A DNA stretch of 64,000 nt, taken from the NCBI RefSeq assembly GCF_015690355.1, contig NZ_JADPRT010000007.1, positions 92,258 to 156,257 on the forward strand, read 5' to 3'. A model generated the notes under the pieces. The model was not told the DNA's origin. It saw nothing but the letters and a program-made list of their open reading frames with translations, and did no database searches. Positions 41,506 through 50,318 of this stretch are shown here, one piece after another. Source of the stretch: Streptacidiphilus fuscans (GTDB lineage: Bacteria; Actinomycetota; Actinomycetes; Streptomycetales; Streptomycetaceae). A program made the translations under genes and the position numbers. Numbering within the stretch: position 1 is the stretch's first letter; each line of letters begins with the position of its first letter.

Positions 41506-42426
41506 ATGCTCCCCGTCAGCGTGTACACCGAGCGCACCGCGCGCCTGCTCCGCCCGACCGCCGAGGCCCTGGGCGCGCTGGTGCGCGGTATCGGCGATCC
41601 GGGCGACCGCTTCCTTGTCGCCGGCCGCGTGCCCGATCTGCCTGACGTCTACTTCCAGATCTGGCACGAGAACGGCGGTGACTACACCGTCGAGCATCGC
41701 GACGGCGCGCCGGTCCGTCACTTCCGGACGCGCCTGCCCGACGCCGAGCAGGTCGTCGCCGCGCTGTTCGGTTGGGCCCGTGTCCAGGACACCTGGGACA
41801 CCGGGCTCTCCTGGGAGCGGCTGGAGGACTGGGACGAGGCACCGCCCGTCCCTCCTCTGGAGCTGCCGGAGGAGGACCTCCGCGCCCTGGAGGACTGCCT
41901 GCGGGGACTGTTGACCTGCGGTTACGTCACCCTTGAACAGCTGACCGAGACTGCCGAGGACTACCTGGTCGACGACGGCGTGCGCCCGGTGTCGGGACCG
42001 CAGGCCGCAGCCCTGGCGAACCGGTTGTGGCGCGAGCGCGTCGCCGAACAGACGTCATGGGTGGGCGAGACCGACCCGGAGCGGATCACCCGGGCGTTCG
42101 ACGCACTGGAGGAGCGCGGGATCACCGCGCGCGAGCACTTCACCTGCTGCCGCAGTTGCGGCCAGGCGGAGATAGGCGCGGAGGCTGAGCCGGGCTCACG
42201 CGGCTTCGTCTACTTCCACAGCCAGTCGGCCGAGGGCGCGGCCTCCGGCGGCGCGCTGCACCTGCACTACGGCGGCTTCGACGGCTCCGAGCAGACCACC
42301 CGCGGGATCGGAGCCGAGGTCGTCGCGGCGCTGGAGCAGGTCGGGCTGTCCCCCGAGTGGGAGGGCGATCCGTCGCAGGCCGTCCTCCTCCCTTCACTGG
42401 ACTGGCGCAAACGACTGGTCGGCTGA
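41506..42426 (+). CDS. Conserved hypothetical protein (DUF6891-like C-terminus)
   Basis: 306 aa from the ATG at 41506; the frame is open from 41455. No recognised catalytic motif. The N-terminal half is acidic (VYFQIWHENGGDYTVEHRDGAPV), the C-terminal half has FTCCRSCGQAEIG, a Cys pair pattern that could bind zinc, and a His-rich turn (ALHLHYGG). The region ERGITAREHFTCC through DWRKRLV resembles a domain of unknown function seen in Streptomyces (DUF6891, from memory). No signal peptide or membrane segment. Confidence 0.72.
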   Translation: MLPVSVYTERTARLLRPTAEALGALVRGIGDPGDRFLVAGRVPDLPDVYFQIWHENGGDYTVEHRDGAPVRHFRTRLPDAEQVVAALFGWARVQDTWDTGLSWERLEDWDEAPPVPPLELPEEDLRALEDCLRGLLTCGYVTLEQLTETAEDYLVDDGVRPVSGPQAAALANRLWRERVAEQTSWVGETDPERITRAFDALEERGITAREHFTCCRSCGQAEIGAEAEPGSRGFVYFHSQSAEGAASGGALHLHYGGFDGSEQTTRGIGAEVVAALEQVGLSPEWEGDPSQAVLLPSLDWRKRLVG

Positions 42427-42481
42427 GGGACGGCCCGACGGCCGCGGTTTCCGAATCCCGGTCCCTACCCGGCGTTCGGCG

Positions 42482-43261
42482 CTACCGCAGGCCCGCAGTC
42501 GACCGGTCGCTGATCGCGCGGCCCTCGGCGTAGGCGAGCGCCTCCGGGGCCAGCTCCTCGACGCGGCCGCTGCGGATCACGGTCAGCGTGCCGCCGCCGG
42601 TCTCCCGCAGGGGGCGGGCCCGGCGCAGGGCCTGCTCGGCGACGGCGCGGGCGGAGCCGAAGAAGGCGAGGTCCGGGCAGGTGCCCGCAAGGGCCGCGGC
42701 GATCTGGTCCCGCAGCATCTCGTAGTGGGTGCAGCCGAGCACCAGCGCCCGCGTCCCGGGCGGGGTCTGCGCGGCGGCCGTCGCGACAATCTCCGCGGTG
42801 GCCTCGGCGTCGGCGTACTCGACCGCGTCGGCGAGCCCCGGGCAGGGGATCTCGGTCACGTCCACGTCGGCGGCGAACTCGCGGATCAGGCCGCGCTGGT
42901 AGGCGCTGCCCGTGGTCGCGGGGGTGGCCCAGATCGCGACCGGTCCGCCGGACGCGGCGGCGGGCTTGATCGCGGGGACCGTCCCGATCACCGGGATGTC
43001 CGGCTCCAGCTCGGCGCGGATCGCCTCCAGCGAATGCACGGACGCGGTGTTGCAGGCCACGATCAGCGCGTCGGGCTTCTGCTCCGCCGCGGCGCGGGCC
43101 ACGGCCACGGCGTGCGCGGTGATGTCCTCGGACGTGCGCGGGCCCCACGGCATGCCGTCCGGGTCCTGCGACAGCACCAGGTCAGCGTCGGGCCGCAGCG
43201 TTCGCAGCGCGGCGGCGGCAGCCAGCAGGCCGATACCGGAGTCCATCAGTGCGATCTTCAC
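42482..43261 (-). CDS. Asp/Glu racemase family protein (MurI-like)
   Basis: 259 aa from the GTG at 43261. Both catalytic Cys motifs are intact: VACNTASVHSL and VLGCTHYEML. The opening MDSGIGLLAAAAALR corresponds to the MurI phosphate/substrate loop. It probably interconverts L- and D-glutamate or a related amino acid for peptidoglycan. The opening reads DSGIGLL rather than the usual DSGVGGLT, so it may be a second racemase and not the housekeeping MurI. Confidence 0.86.
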   Translation of the reverse strand: MKIALMDSGIGLLAAAAALRTLRPDADLVLSQDPDGMPWGPRTSEDITAHAVAVARAAAEQKPDALIVACNTASVHSLEAIRAELEPDIPVIGTVPAIKPAAASGGPVAIWATPATTGSAYQRGLIREFAADVDVTEIPCPGLADAVEYADAEATAEIVATAAAQTPPGTRALVLGCTHYEMLRDQIAAALAGTCPDLAFFGSARAVAEQALRRARPLRETGGGTLTVIRSGRVEELAPEALAYAEGRAISDRSTAGLR

Positions 43262-43329
43262 AGGGTCCGACCCTATCCGATCCGCGCTCCGGAGGCGTCC
43301 GGCAGCACAACTGCGGCATACTCGCGCGG

Positions 43330-44538
43330 GTGACCGCGCTGAGCTTGATCGCATGGGTGTCCCTGCTGGCCTGGGCCTGGCTGGCCTTCGGTCAGGGCCG
43401 GTTCTGGTGGACCGACCTCCGGCTGCCGCCACGCGATCCCGGCGCTCCCCGACCCAGCGTGGCCGTCGTCGTGCCCGCCCGGGACGAGGCGGAGGTGCTG
43501 CCGCTGAGCCTGCCCTCCCTGCTGGCCCAGCAGTACGCAGGCGAGGCCCGGGTGATCCTGGTCGACGACGGCAGCACCGACGGCACCGGTGACCTGGCCC
43601 GCAAGCTCGGCGAGGCCGCCGACACCCTCCCCCTGACCGTCACCTCTCCGGGCGAGCCGCCCGCCGGCTGGACCGGCAAGCTCTGGGCGCTGCGGCACGG
43701 CGTCGAACTGGCCGGGAACGTCGAGTACCTGCTGCTGACCGACGCGGACATCGCCCACGCGCCCGACTCCCTGGACAGCCTGGTGGCCGCCGCCGAGACC
43801 GGGCGGGACCGCAATGCGGGCAGCGGCGGCTACGACCTGGTCTCGCAGATGGCCAGGCTCAGCACGGCGACCCGCTGGGAGCAGCTGATCGTCCCGGCCT
43901 TCGTCTACTTCTTCGCCCAGCTCTACCCCTTCCGCTGGAGCAACAAGCCGGGCGCCCGGACCGCCGCGGCGGCGGGCGGCTGCACGCTGGTGCGCCGCGA
44001 GGCGCTGGCCGAGGTCGGCGGGGTGGCCGCGATCCGGGGCGCGGTGATCGACGACGTCAACCTGGCCCGCCTGGTCAAGCGCGGTGGCGGCCGGACCTGG
44101 ATCGGGCTCGGCGACCGGGTGGACAGCGTCCGCCCCTACCCGGAGCTGGGACAGCTGTGGCGGATGGTCTCCCGCAGCGCCTACGCGCAGCTACGGCACA
44201 ACGTCCTGCTGCTGGTCGGCACGGTGCTGGGGCTGGCGCTGATCTACCTGGTCCCGCCGGTGCTGTTGGTGGTCGGGCTGGTCACGCTCGCGCCGACGGT
44301 GATCGTCCCGTCGTTGGCGGCCTGGGCGCTGATGGCGGTGACCTTCCGCCCGATGCTCGCCTACTACGGCCGCCCGGCGGCCGAGACGCTGCTGCTGCCG
44401 TTCACGGCGTCGCTCTACCTGCTGATGACGGTCGACTCCGCGATCCAGCACTGGCGCGGACGCGGCGCCGCCTGGAAGGGCCGCACCTACCCGGCCCCGG
44501 ACCAGCACGGCGAGGAGAGCGAACTGCCCGCCCGCTGA
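43330..44538 (+). CDS. Glycosyltransferase family 2, membrane-anchored (HpnB-like)
   Basis: 402 aa from the GTG at 43330. One N-terminal membrane helix (LIAWVSLLAWAWLAF), then the GT-A core: VAVVVPARDEAEVLPL, VILVDDGSTDGTGDLA, YLLLTDADIAHA (DxD) and RGAVIDDVNLARLVKRGGG. Three C-terminal helices follow (VLLLVGTVLGLALIYLV). It resembles the hopene-associated glycosyltransferases (HpnB), though no hopanoid genes are here. It probably transfers a sugar to a membrane lipid. Confidence 0.9.
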   Translation: MTALSLIAWVSLLAWAWLAFGQGRFWWTDLRLPPRDPGAPRPSVAVVVPARDEAEVLPLSLPSLLAQQYAGEARVILVDDGSTDGTGDLARKLGEAADTLPLTVTSPGEPPAGWTGKLWALRHGVELAGNVEYLLLTDADIAHAPDSLDSLVAAAETGRDRNAGSGGYDLVSQMARLSTATRWEQLIVPAFVYFFAQLYPFRWSNKPGARTAAAAGGCTLVRREALAEVGGVAAIRGAVIDDVNLARLVKRGGGRTWIGLGDRVDSVRPYPELGQLWRMVSRSAYAQLRHNVLLLVGTVLGLALIYLVPPVLLVVGLVTLAPTVIVPSLAAWALMAVTFRPMLAYYGRPAAETLLLPFTASLYLLMTVDSAIQHWRGRGAAWKGRTYPAPDQHGEESELPAR

Positions 44539-44558
44539 GAGTTCCAGCGGACGGGCAG
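44524..44558. terminator. Terminator between glycosyltransferase and mshC
   Basis: CTGCCCG..CGCTG stem pairs with CAGCG..CGGGCAG around a 7-nt loop; it includes the glycosyltransferase stop codon. Confidence 0.72.
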
Positions 44559-44585
44559 GTACGACAACCGTTCAAACAGCCGTGC

Positions 44586-45812
44586 TCAGAGCGCGACGCC
44601 CATGAGCGCGTCGACCGTACGGGAGACCAGGCCCGGTGCGCCGGTGTCCGCGCCGCCCTCGGCCTCCTGACGCGCGGCCCAGGCGTCGACCGCCGCGAGC
44701 GCGCGGGGCGTGTCCAGGTCCTCGGCCAGCGCGGCGCGGACCTCGGCCAGCAGTGCCGTGGCGTCCGGGCCGTCAGGACGGGAGACCGCGGCACGCCAGC
44801 GGGCCAGCCGCTCCTGCGCGCCGCTCAGGTCGGCGTCGGTCCACTCCCAGTCACTGCGGTAGTGGTGGCCGAGCAGCGCCAGCCGGATCGCCGCCGGGTC
44901 AACGCCGTCGCGCCGCAGCGCGGAGACGAAGACCAGGTTGCCCTTCGACTTGGACATCTTCTCGCCGTCGAGGCCGACCATGCCCGCGTGCACGTAGTGC
45001 TTGGCGTACGGGTGGGCGTCGGCGTGCACCTGGGCGTGCGAGGCGCCCATCTCGTGGTGCGGGAAGACCAGGTCGCTGCCGCCGCCCTGGAGGTCGAAGC
45101 CCATGCCCAGGTGCTCCAGCGCGATCGCCACGCACTCGATGTGCCAGCCGGGTCGGCCGTGGCCGAGCTCGGTGTCCCAGGCGGGCTCGCCCGGACGGGC
45201 GGCCAGCCAGAGCAGCGGGTCGAGCCGGTGCTTCTTTCCGGCCCGGTCCGGGTCGCCGCCGCGCTCGCCGAAGTAGCGCAGCATCTCGTCGGCGTCGTAG
45301 CCGGAGACCTCGCCGAAGCGCGGGTCGGAGGCGACGGAGAAGTAGATGTCGCCGTCCAGCTCGTAGGCGGCGCCCTTGGCCAGCAGGTCCTTGATGATCG
45401 GGACGATCAGCGGGATCGACTCGACCGCGCCGACGTAGTGGGCCGGCGGCAGCATCCGCAGCGCCGTCATGTCCTCGCGGAACAGCGCCGTCTCACGCTC
45501 CGCCAGCTTCACCCAGTCCTCGCCGGTCGCGACGGCGCGCTCCAGCAGCGGGTCGTCGACGTCGGTGACGTTCTGCACGTACACGACCTGGTGGCCGGCG
45601 TCCAACCAGATGCGCTGGACCAGGTCGAACGCGTTGTAGGTGGCGGCGTGGCCGAGATGGGTGGCGTCGTAAGGGGTGATCCCGCAGACGTAGAGCCGGG
45701 CGGTCGGCCCGGGGCTGGTCGTCTGCAGACCGCCGGTCGCGGTGTCGTGGATGCGCAGGGGGTGTCCCTTGCCGGGAAGCAGGGGCACCTCGGAGGCGGG
45801 CCAAGCATGCAT
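44586..45812 (-). CDS. mshC: Mycothiol ligase: L-cysteine:1D-myo-inositol 2-amino-2-deoxy-alpha-D-glucopyranoside ligase
   Basis: 408 aa, the normal MshC length. It has the class-I Cys-tRNA-synthetase fold: HIGH-type motif as ITPYDATHLGHAATYNAFDL, zinc/Cys-binding part YVCGITPYD, and KMSKS as GEKMSKSKGNLVFV. The absence of the anticodon-binding domain separates it from CysS (about 460 aa). It joins cysteine to glucosaminyl-inositol in mycothiol synthesis, in the cytoplasm. The block with SCO1664-like, DUF3090 and phosphatase genes matches Streptomyces. Confidence 0.95.
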   Translation of the reverse strand: MHAWPASEVPLLPGKGHPLRIHDTATGGLQTTSPGPTARLYVCGITPYDATHLGHAATYNAFDLVQRIWLDAGHQVVYVQNVTDVDDPLLERAVATGEDWVKLAERETALFREDMTALRMLPPAHYVGAVESIPLIVPIIKDLLAKGAAYELDGDIYFSVASDPRFGEVSGYDADEMLRYFGERGGDPDRAGKKHRLDPLLWLAARPGEPAWDTELGHGRPGWHIECVAIALEHLGMGFDLQGGGSDLVFPHHEMGASHAQVHADAHPYAKHYVHAGMVGLDGEKMSKSKGNLVFVSALRRDGVDPAAIRLALLGHHYRSDWEWTDADLSGAQERLARWRAAVSRPDGPDATALLAEVRAALAEDLDTPRALAAVDAWAARQEAEGGADTGAPGLVSRTVDALMGVAL

Positions 45813-45860
45813 AGCCTTGACTCTAACCGGCTGATCATTCGATCCGCTAACGACCTTCTG

Positions 45861-45920
45861 TGATCAGCCATGATTGGCCGTGATTGGCGGCGATCAGCCG
45901 TTGTCGACCTTGATCGGTCG
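45861..45920. repeat. Phased 10-bp repeats upstream of mshC
   Basis: TGATCAGCCA, TGATTGGCCG, TGATTGGCGG and CGATCAGCCG follow each other in 10-bp steps (45861-45900), and TGATCGGTCG lies one unit on at 45911-45920. It occupies the divergent gap between mshC and the amidotransferase gene and could be a cooperative protein-binding site. Confidence 0.6.
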
Positions 45921-46000
45921 CACGTGCATGCGAGGCCCGGTCGCGGGGTAGAGCGTCAGTCGTCGGCGGATCGGGGAGCCGGATCGGGGAGGCGTGCGCT

Positions 46001-46798
46001 GTGACGGAGATCCCGGCGGTCCTTGTCGTGCAGCAGGAGGACGCGGCCGGTCCCGGCATCGTCGGGGCGGCGCTTGCGGCGGAAGGCCTGCGGCTCGACG
46101 TCCGGCATCCGTGGCGCGGCGAACCGCTGCCCGAGCACCTGGGCGGCGTGTCCGGGCTGCTGGTCCTCGGCGGCGCGGCGAACTGCGACGACGACACCAC
46201 CGCACCCTGGCTTCCGTCCGTCCGGGCGCTGGTCCGCCAGGCGGTGGACACGGAAGTGCCGCTGCTGGGGATATGTCTGGGCGCGCAGATCATGGCGTCC
46301 GCGCTGGGCGGCCGGGTCCGGCCGCGCGCCGAGGGCGCCGAAGGGACCGGCACGCAAGCCGAGACCGGCGGGGTCGGCGGGCAAGCCGGACGGCCGCCGG
46401 AGGTCGGCGTGGTGCCGCTGCGCCGGCTGCCGGACGTGGCCAGCGACCCGGTCCTGTGCGGGGTGCCCGAGGGCGCACCTGCCGCGCAGTGGCACTGGGA
46501 CGACATCGTGGCGCTGCCGCCGGGCGCGACCCCGCTGCTGACCGGGGACGCCTGCGAGCACCAGGCCTTCCGGATCGGGCGTGTGGCCTGGGGCGTGCAG
46601 TTCCACCCCGAGGTGACGGGCGTGGACGTCGCGGCATGGGCCGCCTCCGACGGTCCCGCCGTGCGGAAGGCGGGCGCCGACCCGGACGCCGCCGTCGCGC
46701 AGGTCCGTGCGGCCGAGCCGGAGCTCCGCACGCTGTGGACGGCGACCACCCGCGCCTGGGCCGCGCAGGTCCGCGCCGCCCACCGCCCCAACGATTGA
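46001..46798 (+). CDS. Class I glutamine amidotransferase-like protein
   Basis: 265 aa from a GTG. The class I triad is present: Cys in PLLGICLGAQIMAS, His-Pro-Glu in GVQFHPEVTG; ALGGRVRP follows the nucleophile as in GMP-synthase-like and gamma-glutamyl hydrolases. Stand-alone proteins of this group hydrolyse a gamma-glutamyl or amide bond. An acidic Gly/Glu-rich insert (about 105-130) separates the two halves. Divergent from mshC. Confidence 0.88.
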   Translation: MTEIPAVLVVQQEDAAGPGIVGAALAAEGLRLDVRHPWRGEPLPEHLGGVSGLLVLGGAANCDDDTTAPWLPSVRALVRQAVDTEVPLLGICLGAQIMASALGGRVRPRAEGAEGTGTQAETGGVGGQAGRPPEVGVVPLRRLPDVASDPVLCGVPEGAPAAQWHWDDIVALPPGATPLLTGDACEHQAFRIGRVAWGVQFHPEVTGVDVAAWAASDGPAVRKAGADPDAAVAQVRAAEPELRTLWTATTRAWAAQVRAAHRPND

Positions 46799-46805
46799 CG
46801 CCGCG

Positions 46806-47678
46806 TCAGATCGGCGGCCAGGGCACGCTCGGCCACTCCTGCGACGGGAGCGGGTGACGGCCCTCCTTGAGCAGCCCGTCCACCCGCGCTCGCGTCGCCG
46901 CGATCTCACGCTCCGTCAGCAGCGGTGCCAGCGCCTCGCCGAGAGCGCCGTCCAGCTCCTCCCGGAGACCGCCGAGGACCTGCGTCGCCTCGTCCGTCAG
47001 CGGCTCGCCCGCCCAACCCCACAGCAGCGTGCGGAGCTTGCCGGGGACCGCGAAGGTCACCCCGTGGTCGATGCCGTAGAGCCGTCCGTCCGCCGCCGAG
47101 AGGAAGTGACCGCCCTTGCGGTCCGCGTTGTTGAGCACCGCGTCCAGCACCGCGAGTCGCCGCAGCCGTTCGTCGTCGGCGTGGACGAAGAGCGCGGTCT
47201 GCCCCGGCTCGACCTCGGCCAGGCCGATGGCGTGCCAGCCCGGGGCCGGGGTCTCCCCCGGCTGGAGGGCGATCAGCTGGGGCGCGTCGTCGTCCTCCTC
47301 GACCCATATCTGGCACATGCCCTCGCCGAACGGCCCGTCCCTGAGCACCGTCGGCGGGATCAGCCCCCAGCCGGTCGCGGCCGAGACCAGGTACGCCGCG
47401 GTCTCGCGTCCGGCGAGCGTGCCGTCGGGGAAGTCCCACAGCGGGCGTTCGCCGCGCACCGGCTTGTGGACGCAGACCGCCGTGCCCAACTCCGGGTGGG
47501 TGACGGTGCAGTAGAAGACCGCGTTGGACGCCGAGGTGACCCGCCCGTGGACGGTCAGGTCCCCGTCGCGCAGCAGCGGCAGCGCGCGCTCCGGGTCCGC
47601 CGCGAGCGCCGCGCTGGCGACCGCGTCCGCCTCGGGGACGGCGGCGCTCAGCGCCGGTAACCGTTCTGGCGCGGGCAC
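46806..47678 (-). CDS. SCO1664-family protein
   Basis: 290 aa from the GTG at 47678, chosen because GGAGGG lies 6 nt upstream; the open frame to 47720 overlaps more of the DUF3090 gene. It resembles the conserved actinobacterial family beside mshC. Kinase-like hints: VFYCTVTHPELGTAVCVHKPVRGERPLW, VLDAVLNNADRKGGHFL and GIDHGVTF, reminiscent of the PI3/4-kinase-like fold catalytic (Asn-x2-Asp-Arg-x-x-x-Asn) and DHG loops. Function unknown; the operon suggests a link to mycothiol metabolism or its regulation. Confidence 0.8.
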   Translation of the reverse strand: MPAPERLPALSAAVPEADAVASAALAADPERALPLLRDGDLTVHGRVTSASNAVFYCTVTHPELGTAVCVHKPVRGERPLWDFPDGTLAGRETAAYLVSAATGWGLIPPTVLRDGPFGEGMCQIWVEEDDDAPQLIALQPGETPAPGWHAIGLAEVEPGQTALFVHADDERLRRLAVLDAVLNNADRKGGHFLSAADGRLYGIDHGVTFAVPGKLRTLLWGWAGEPLTDEATQVLGGLREELDGALGEALAPLLTEREIAATRARVDGLLKEGRHPLPSQEWPSVPWPPI

Positions 47679-48217
47679 ACGTGGCCCTCCGGATCCAGCG
47701 GCAGGCTGCAGAACGGGCACGGCGGGCGGCCCGCCGAGACCAGCTCCAGCGCGCGCTTGGCGAAGACCCGGGCCATCGCGCCGTTGAGCCGGACGCGCAA
47801 CAGCGACGGGCCGTTCTCGTCGTCCTCGAAGAGCGCCGCCTCGTCGGCCTCCTCACCCTCGCCCTCGATCACGGCCTGTGCCTCGACGACCAGCAGCTGC
47901 ACCGCGTCGTCCCAGGCCAGGGCCATGGTGCCGACGCGGAACTCCTCGTCGATGGGCGTGTCGAGCGGGGCGCTGTCCATCATCTCCGGCGGAGCCAGTG
48001 CCGGGACCGTGGTGCTCCCGCCGCTGCGGCGGACCACCTCGTCGAGCAGCTCGTCCACCCGCTCGGCGAGCGCGGCCACCTGGCCCTTCTCCAGCAGCAC
48101 GGTGGTGATCCGGCCACGCGCGCTGGCCTGCAGGTAGAAGGCGCGGTGGCCCGGCTCGCCGACCGTTCCGGCCACGAAGCGCTCGGGAGGGTCGTAGAAG
48201 AACACCTGGCGGGGCAC
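47648..48217 (-). CDS. DUF3090 family protein
   Basis: 189 aa from a GTG at 48217. The family signature is clear: opening PRQVFFYDPPERFVAGTVGEPGHRAFYLQA, then VDELLDEVVRRSGG, and the C-terminal zinc-ribbon-like PPCPFCSLPLDPEGHVCPRQNGYR. The last part has four Cys that may bind zinc. It overlaps the next gene. Always found next to mshC and a phosphatase in actinobacteria; role unknown. Confidence 0.9.
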   Translation of the reverse strand: MPRQVFFYDPPERFVAGTVGEPGHRAFYLQASARGRITTVLLEKGQVAALAERVDELLDEVVRRSGGSTTVPALAPPEMMDSAPLDTPIDEEFRVGTMALAWDDAVQLLVVEAQAVIEGEGEEADEAALFEDDENGPSLLRVRLNGAMARVFAKRALELVSAGRPPCPFCSLPLDPEGHVCPRQNGYRR

Positions 48218-48403
48218 GATGCTTGCTCCACGGGATCGGGGGCTTCGAGCTGGTGGCTCGTTTCCTCGGACTGCGACGGGACTGACTTCGACGGGACTAC
48301 TGGTACCTGGGACGGGGGACCCAGGAAATGACCTGTACGACTGCCTGTTCGATGGACATGACGGTAGCTCTCGTGGTGTCCACCCTACCTACGGACCTTG
48401 ACC

Positions 48404-49096
48404 TCAGCGGGTTCCGGTCGATCCGCCGACCACGGCGTCGTCACCCTCCGGGCGCGGCCGGGGCGCGAACCCCGCCAGCTCACCGGTGTCGCCGAGCCGC
48501 AGCAGGTAGGGGCGGACCGGGGTGTAGCGGATCGCGGTCACCGAGGCGGGCTCGACCGAGATCCGCTGGAACAGGTCCAGATGGAGGCCGAGCGCGTCGG
48601 CGACGATCGCCTTGATGATGTCGCCGTGGCTGCAGACCAGCCAGAGCGCCTCCGCACCGTGCTCGCGCTCGATCTCCGCGTCCCACTCGCGGACGCTCTC
48701 GACCGCGCGGCGGCTCATCTCGCGCAGCGACTCACCGTCCGGGCCGGGGAACGTCACCGCGGACGGCTGGGCCTGGACGGTGCTCCAGAGCGGTTCCTTG
48801 GACAGCTCGGCCAGGCTGCGGCCGGTCCAGTCCCCGTAGCGGCACTCGCCGAGACGCTCGTCCATCCGCAGCGAGAGCTCCGGCCGCGCGGCCAGCAGCG
48901 GCGCGACGGTCTGCCGGCAGCGGTCCAGCGGGCTGCTCACGACGGCGCTGAGCGGCAGTCCGGAGAGCCGCTCGGCCAGGCCCTTGGCCTGCTGTTCCCC
49001 CTGCTCGTCCAGCGACACCCCCGGACTCCACCCGGCCAGGACCCCGGAGGAGTTGGCGGTGGAACGGCCGTGGCGGACGAGCAGCAGAGTCGGCAT
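48404..49096 (-). CDS. Histidine phosphatase superfamily protein (MSMEG_4193-type)
   Basis: 230 aa. The RHG catalytic motif is LLLVRHGRSTANSSG; other residues are Arg in SSPLDRCRQT, Glu in LGECRYGDW and the second His in LVCSHGDII. It hydrolyses a phosphomonoester via phospho-histidine. It heads the block phosphatase / DUF3090 / SCO1664 / mshC, with 186 bp to the DUF3090 start. Confidence 0.93.
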   Translation of the reverse strand: MPTLLLVRHGRSTANSSGVLAGWSPGVSLDEQGEQQAKGLAERLSGLPLSAVVSSPLDRCRQTVAPLLAARPELSLRMDERLGECRYGDWTGRSLAELSKEPLWSTVQAQPSAVTFPGPDGESLREMSRRAVESVREWDAEIEREHGAEALWLVCSHGDIIKAIVADALGLHLDLFQRISVEPASVTAIRYTPVRPYLLRLGDTGELAGFAPRPRPEGDDAVVGGSTGTR

Positions 49097-49202
49097 GGTG
49101 CCCAGGGTAGATCACCCGCCCGAACAGGCGGCCGTGCGGACGGACGACTTCCACGGAAAAAGCGCCGCGGGCTGTCAGTGGCCGCTGCTAGCTTGCTCGG
49201 AC

Positions 49203-49709
49203 ATGACGACCACACCGGAGCTCCCCCGCGACGAGAAGTCCATCCTGCTGCGCAGCATGGAGCGTCACCGCGACGCCGTGCTGTGGAAGCTCGACGGCCT
49301 GGACGACACGCAGTTGCGCCGCCCCATGGTGCCGTCCGGCACCAGCCTGCTGGGCCTGGTCAAGCACCTGGCCGCGGTCGAGTACGGCTGGTTCTGCGAG
49401 CCCTTCGGGATCGAGACGGAGCCGCTCCCGTTCGACGACAACGACCCCGAGGCCGACCTGCGGCTCCGTGACGACGAGACCACCGCGGACGTCCTCGCCT
49501 TCTACTCCCGCGCCCGCGCGGCGGCCAACGCGGCCGTCGAGGCGACCGGCCTGGACGCGGAGGGACGTGCCTGGTTCGGGGAGACGGTCACCATGCGCTG
49601 GGTGCTGGTCCACATGATCGAGGAGACCGCCCGTCACGCCGGTCATGTCGACATCCTCCGCGAGCTGATCGACGGCAAGACCGGCGACCACGACCGCGCC
49701 GACGACTGA
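49203..49709 (+). CDS. DinB-family protein (DUF664)
   Basis: 168 aa from the ATG at 49203. Four-helix-bundle DinB/YfiT-type features: SMERHRDAVLWKLDGLDD, LGLVKHLAAVEYGWF with the first His, and LVHMIEETARHAGHVDILRELIDG with the last His pair, which together bind a divalent metal. In organisms with mycothiol, members act as thiol transferases or are of unknown role. The mshC block is close by but on the other strand. Confidence 0.9.
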   Translation: MTTTPELPRDEKSILLRSMERHRDAVLWKLDGLDDTQLRRPMVPSGTSLLGLVKHLAAVEYGWFCEPFGIETEPLPFDDNDPEADLRLRDDETTADVLAFYSRARAAANAAVEATGLDAEGRAWFGETVTMRWVLVHMIEETARHAGHVDILRELIDGKTGDHDRADD

Positions 49710-49722
49710 CGGGCGGCGACGA

Positions 49723-50025
49723 GTGACCGGAGCGATCGTGCAACTCCACTTCAGCGGCAGCGTGTTCGAGTGGCGCGGCCCTGCGCCGTACTACTTCGTC
49801 GCCCTGCCCGACGAGCAGTCCGCCGATGTGCGCGAGGTGGCCGCGCAGGCCAGCTACGGCTGGGGCGTGATCCCGGTCGACGCCCGGATCGGCGGGACCG
49901 CCTTCTCCACCTCGCTCTTCCCGAAGGACGGGGGTTATCTGCTGCCGCTGAAGAACGCCGTGCGCAAGCCGGAACGCCTCGCCGAAGGGGACGAGGTGAC
50001 GGTGGCGTTGACGGTTCGCTTCTAG
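49723..50025 (+). CDS. DUF1905 domain protein
   Basis: 100 aa from a GTG 13 bp after the DinB-like gene, so one operon. The DUF1905 pattern is seen as WRGPAPYYFVALPDEQSADVRE, then WGVIPVDARIGGTAFSTSLFPKDGGYLLPLKNAVRK and EGDEVTVALTVRF. It is a small beta-barrel of unknown function. No signal peptide. Confidence 0.86.
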   Translation: MTGAIVQLHFSGSVFEWRGPAPYYFVALPDEQSADVREVAAQASYGWGVIPVDARIGGTAFSTSLFPKDGGYLLPLKNAVRKPERLAEGDEVTVALTVRF

Positions 50026-50318
50026 CAACTGCCCACCTCGGCAGAGGCGTTGGGCCGCGACGAGTCCCTTACCTGGAGGACGGGTCGGCCGCAGGTGTCG
50101 TCCAACGACGCGTGAGCGCAAGGGCAGGGACAAAAGCCGCGAATCGCTACCCATAGTGACAAGTTGCCGACTCCTGGTGACGTGCATAGCGTGAGTCTCG
50201 ACCGGTCCGGAACCACGGATGACGTTCCAGGGCCGTCTTCGAGGGGTGACCGCCGCCTTGTGGCAGCAGGCCCCCATTCCTCGGCCCGAAGTGGGCCGCC
50301 TCACCAGGAGATTCGTAG

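Noticed and set aside
48250..48300. CGACGGGACT direct repeat upstream of the DUF3090 gene as an operator
   Set aside because: Only two short copies with irregular spacing; weak in GC-rich DNA.
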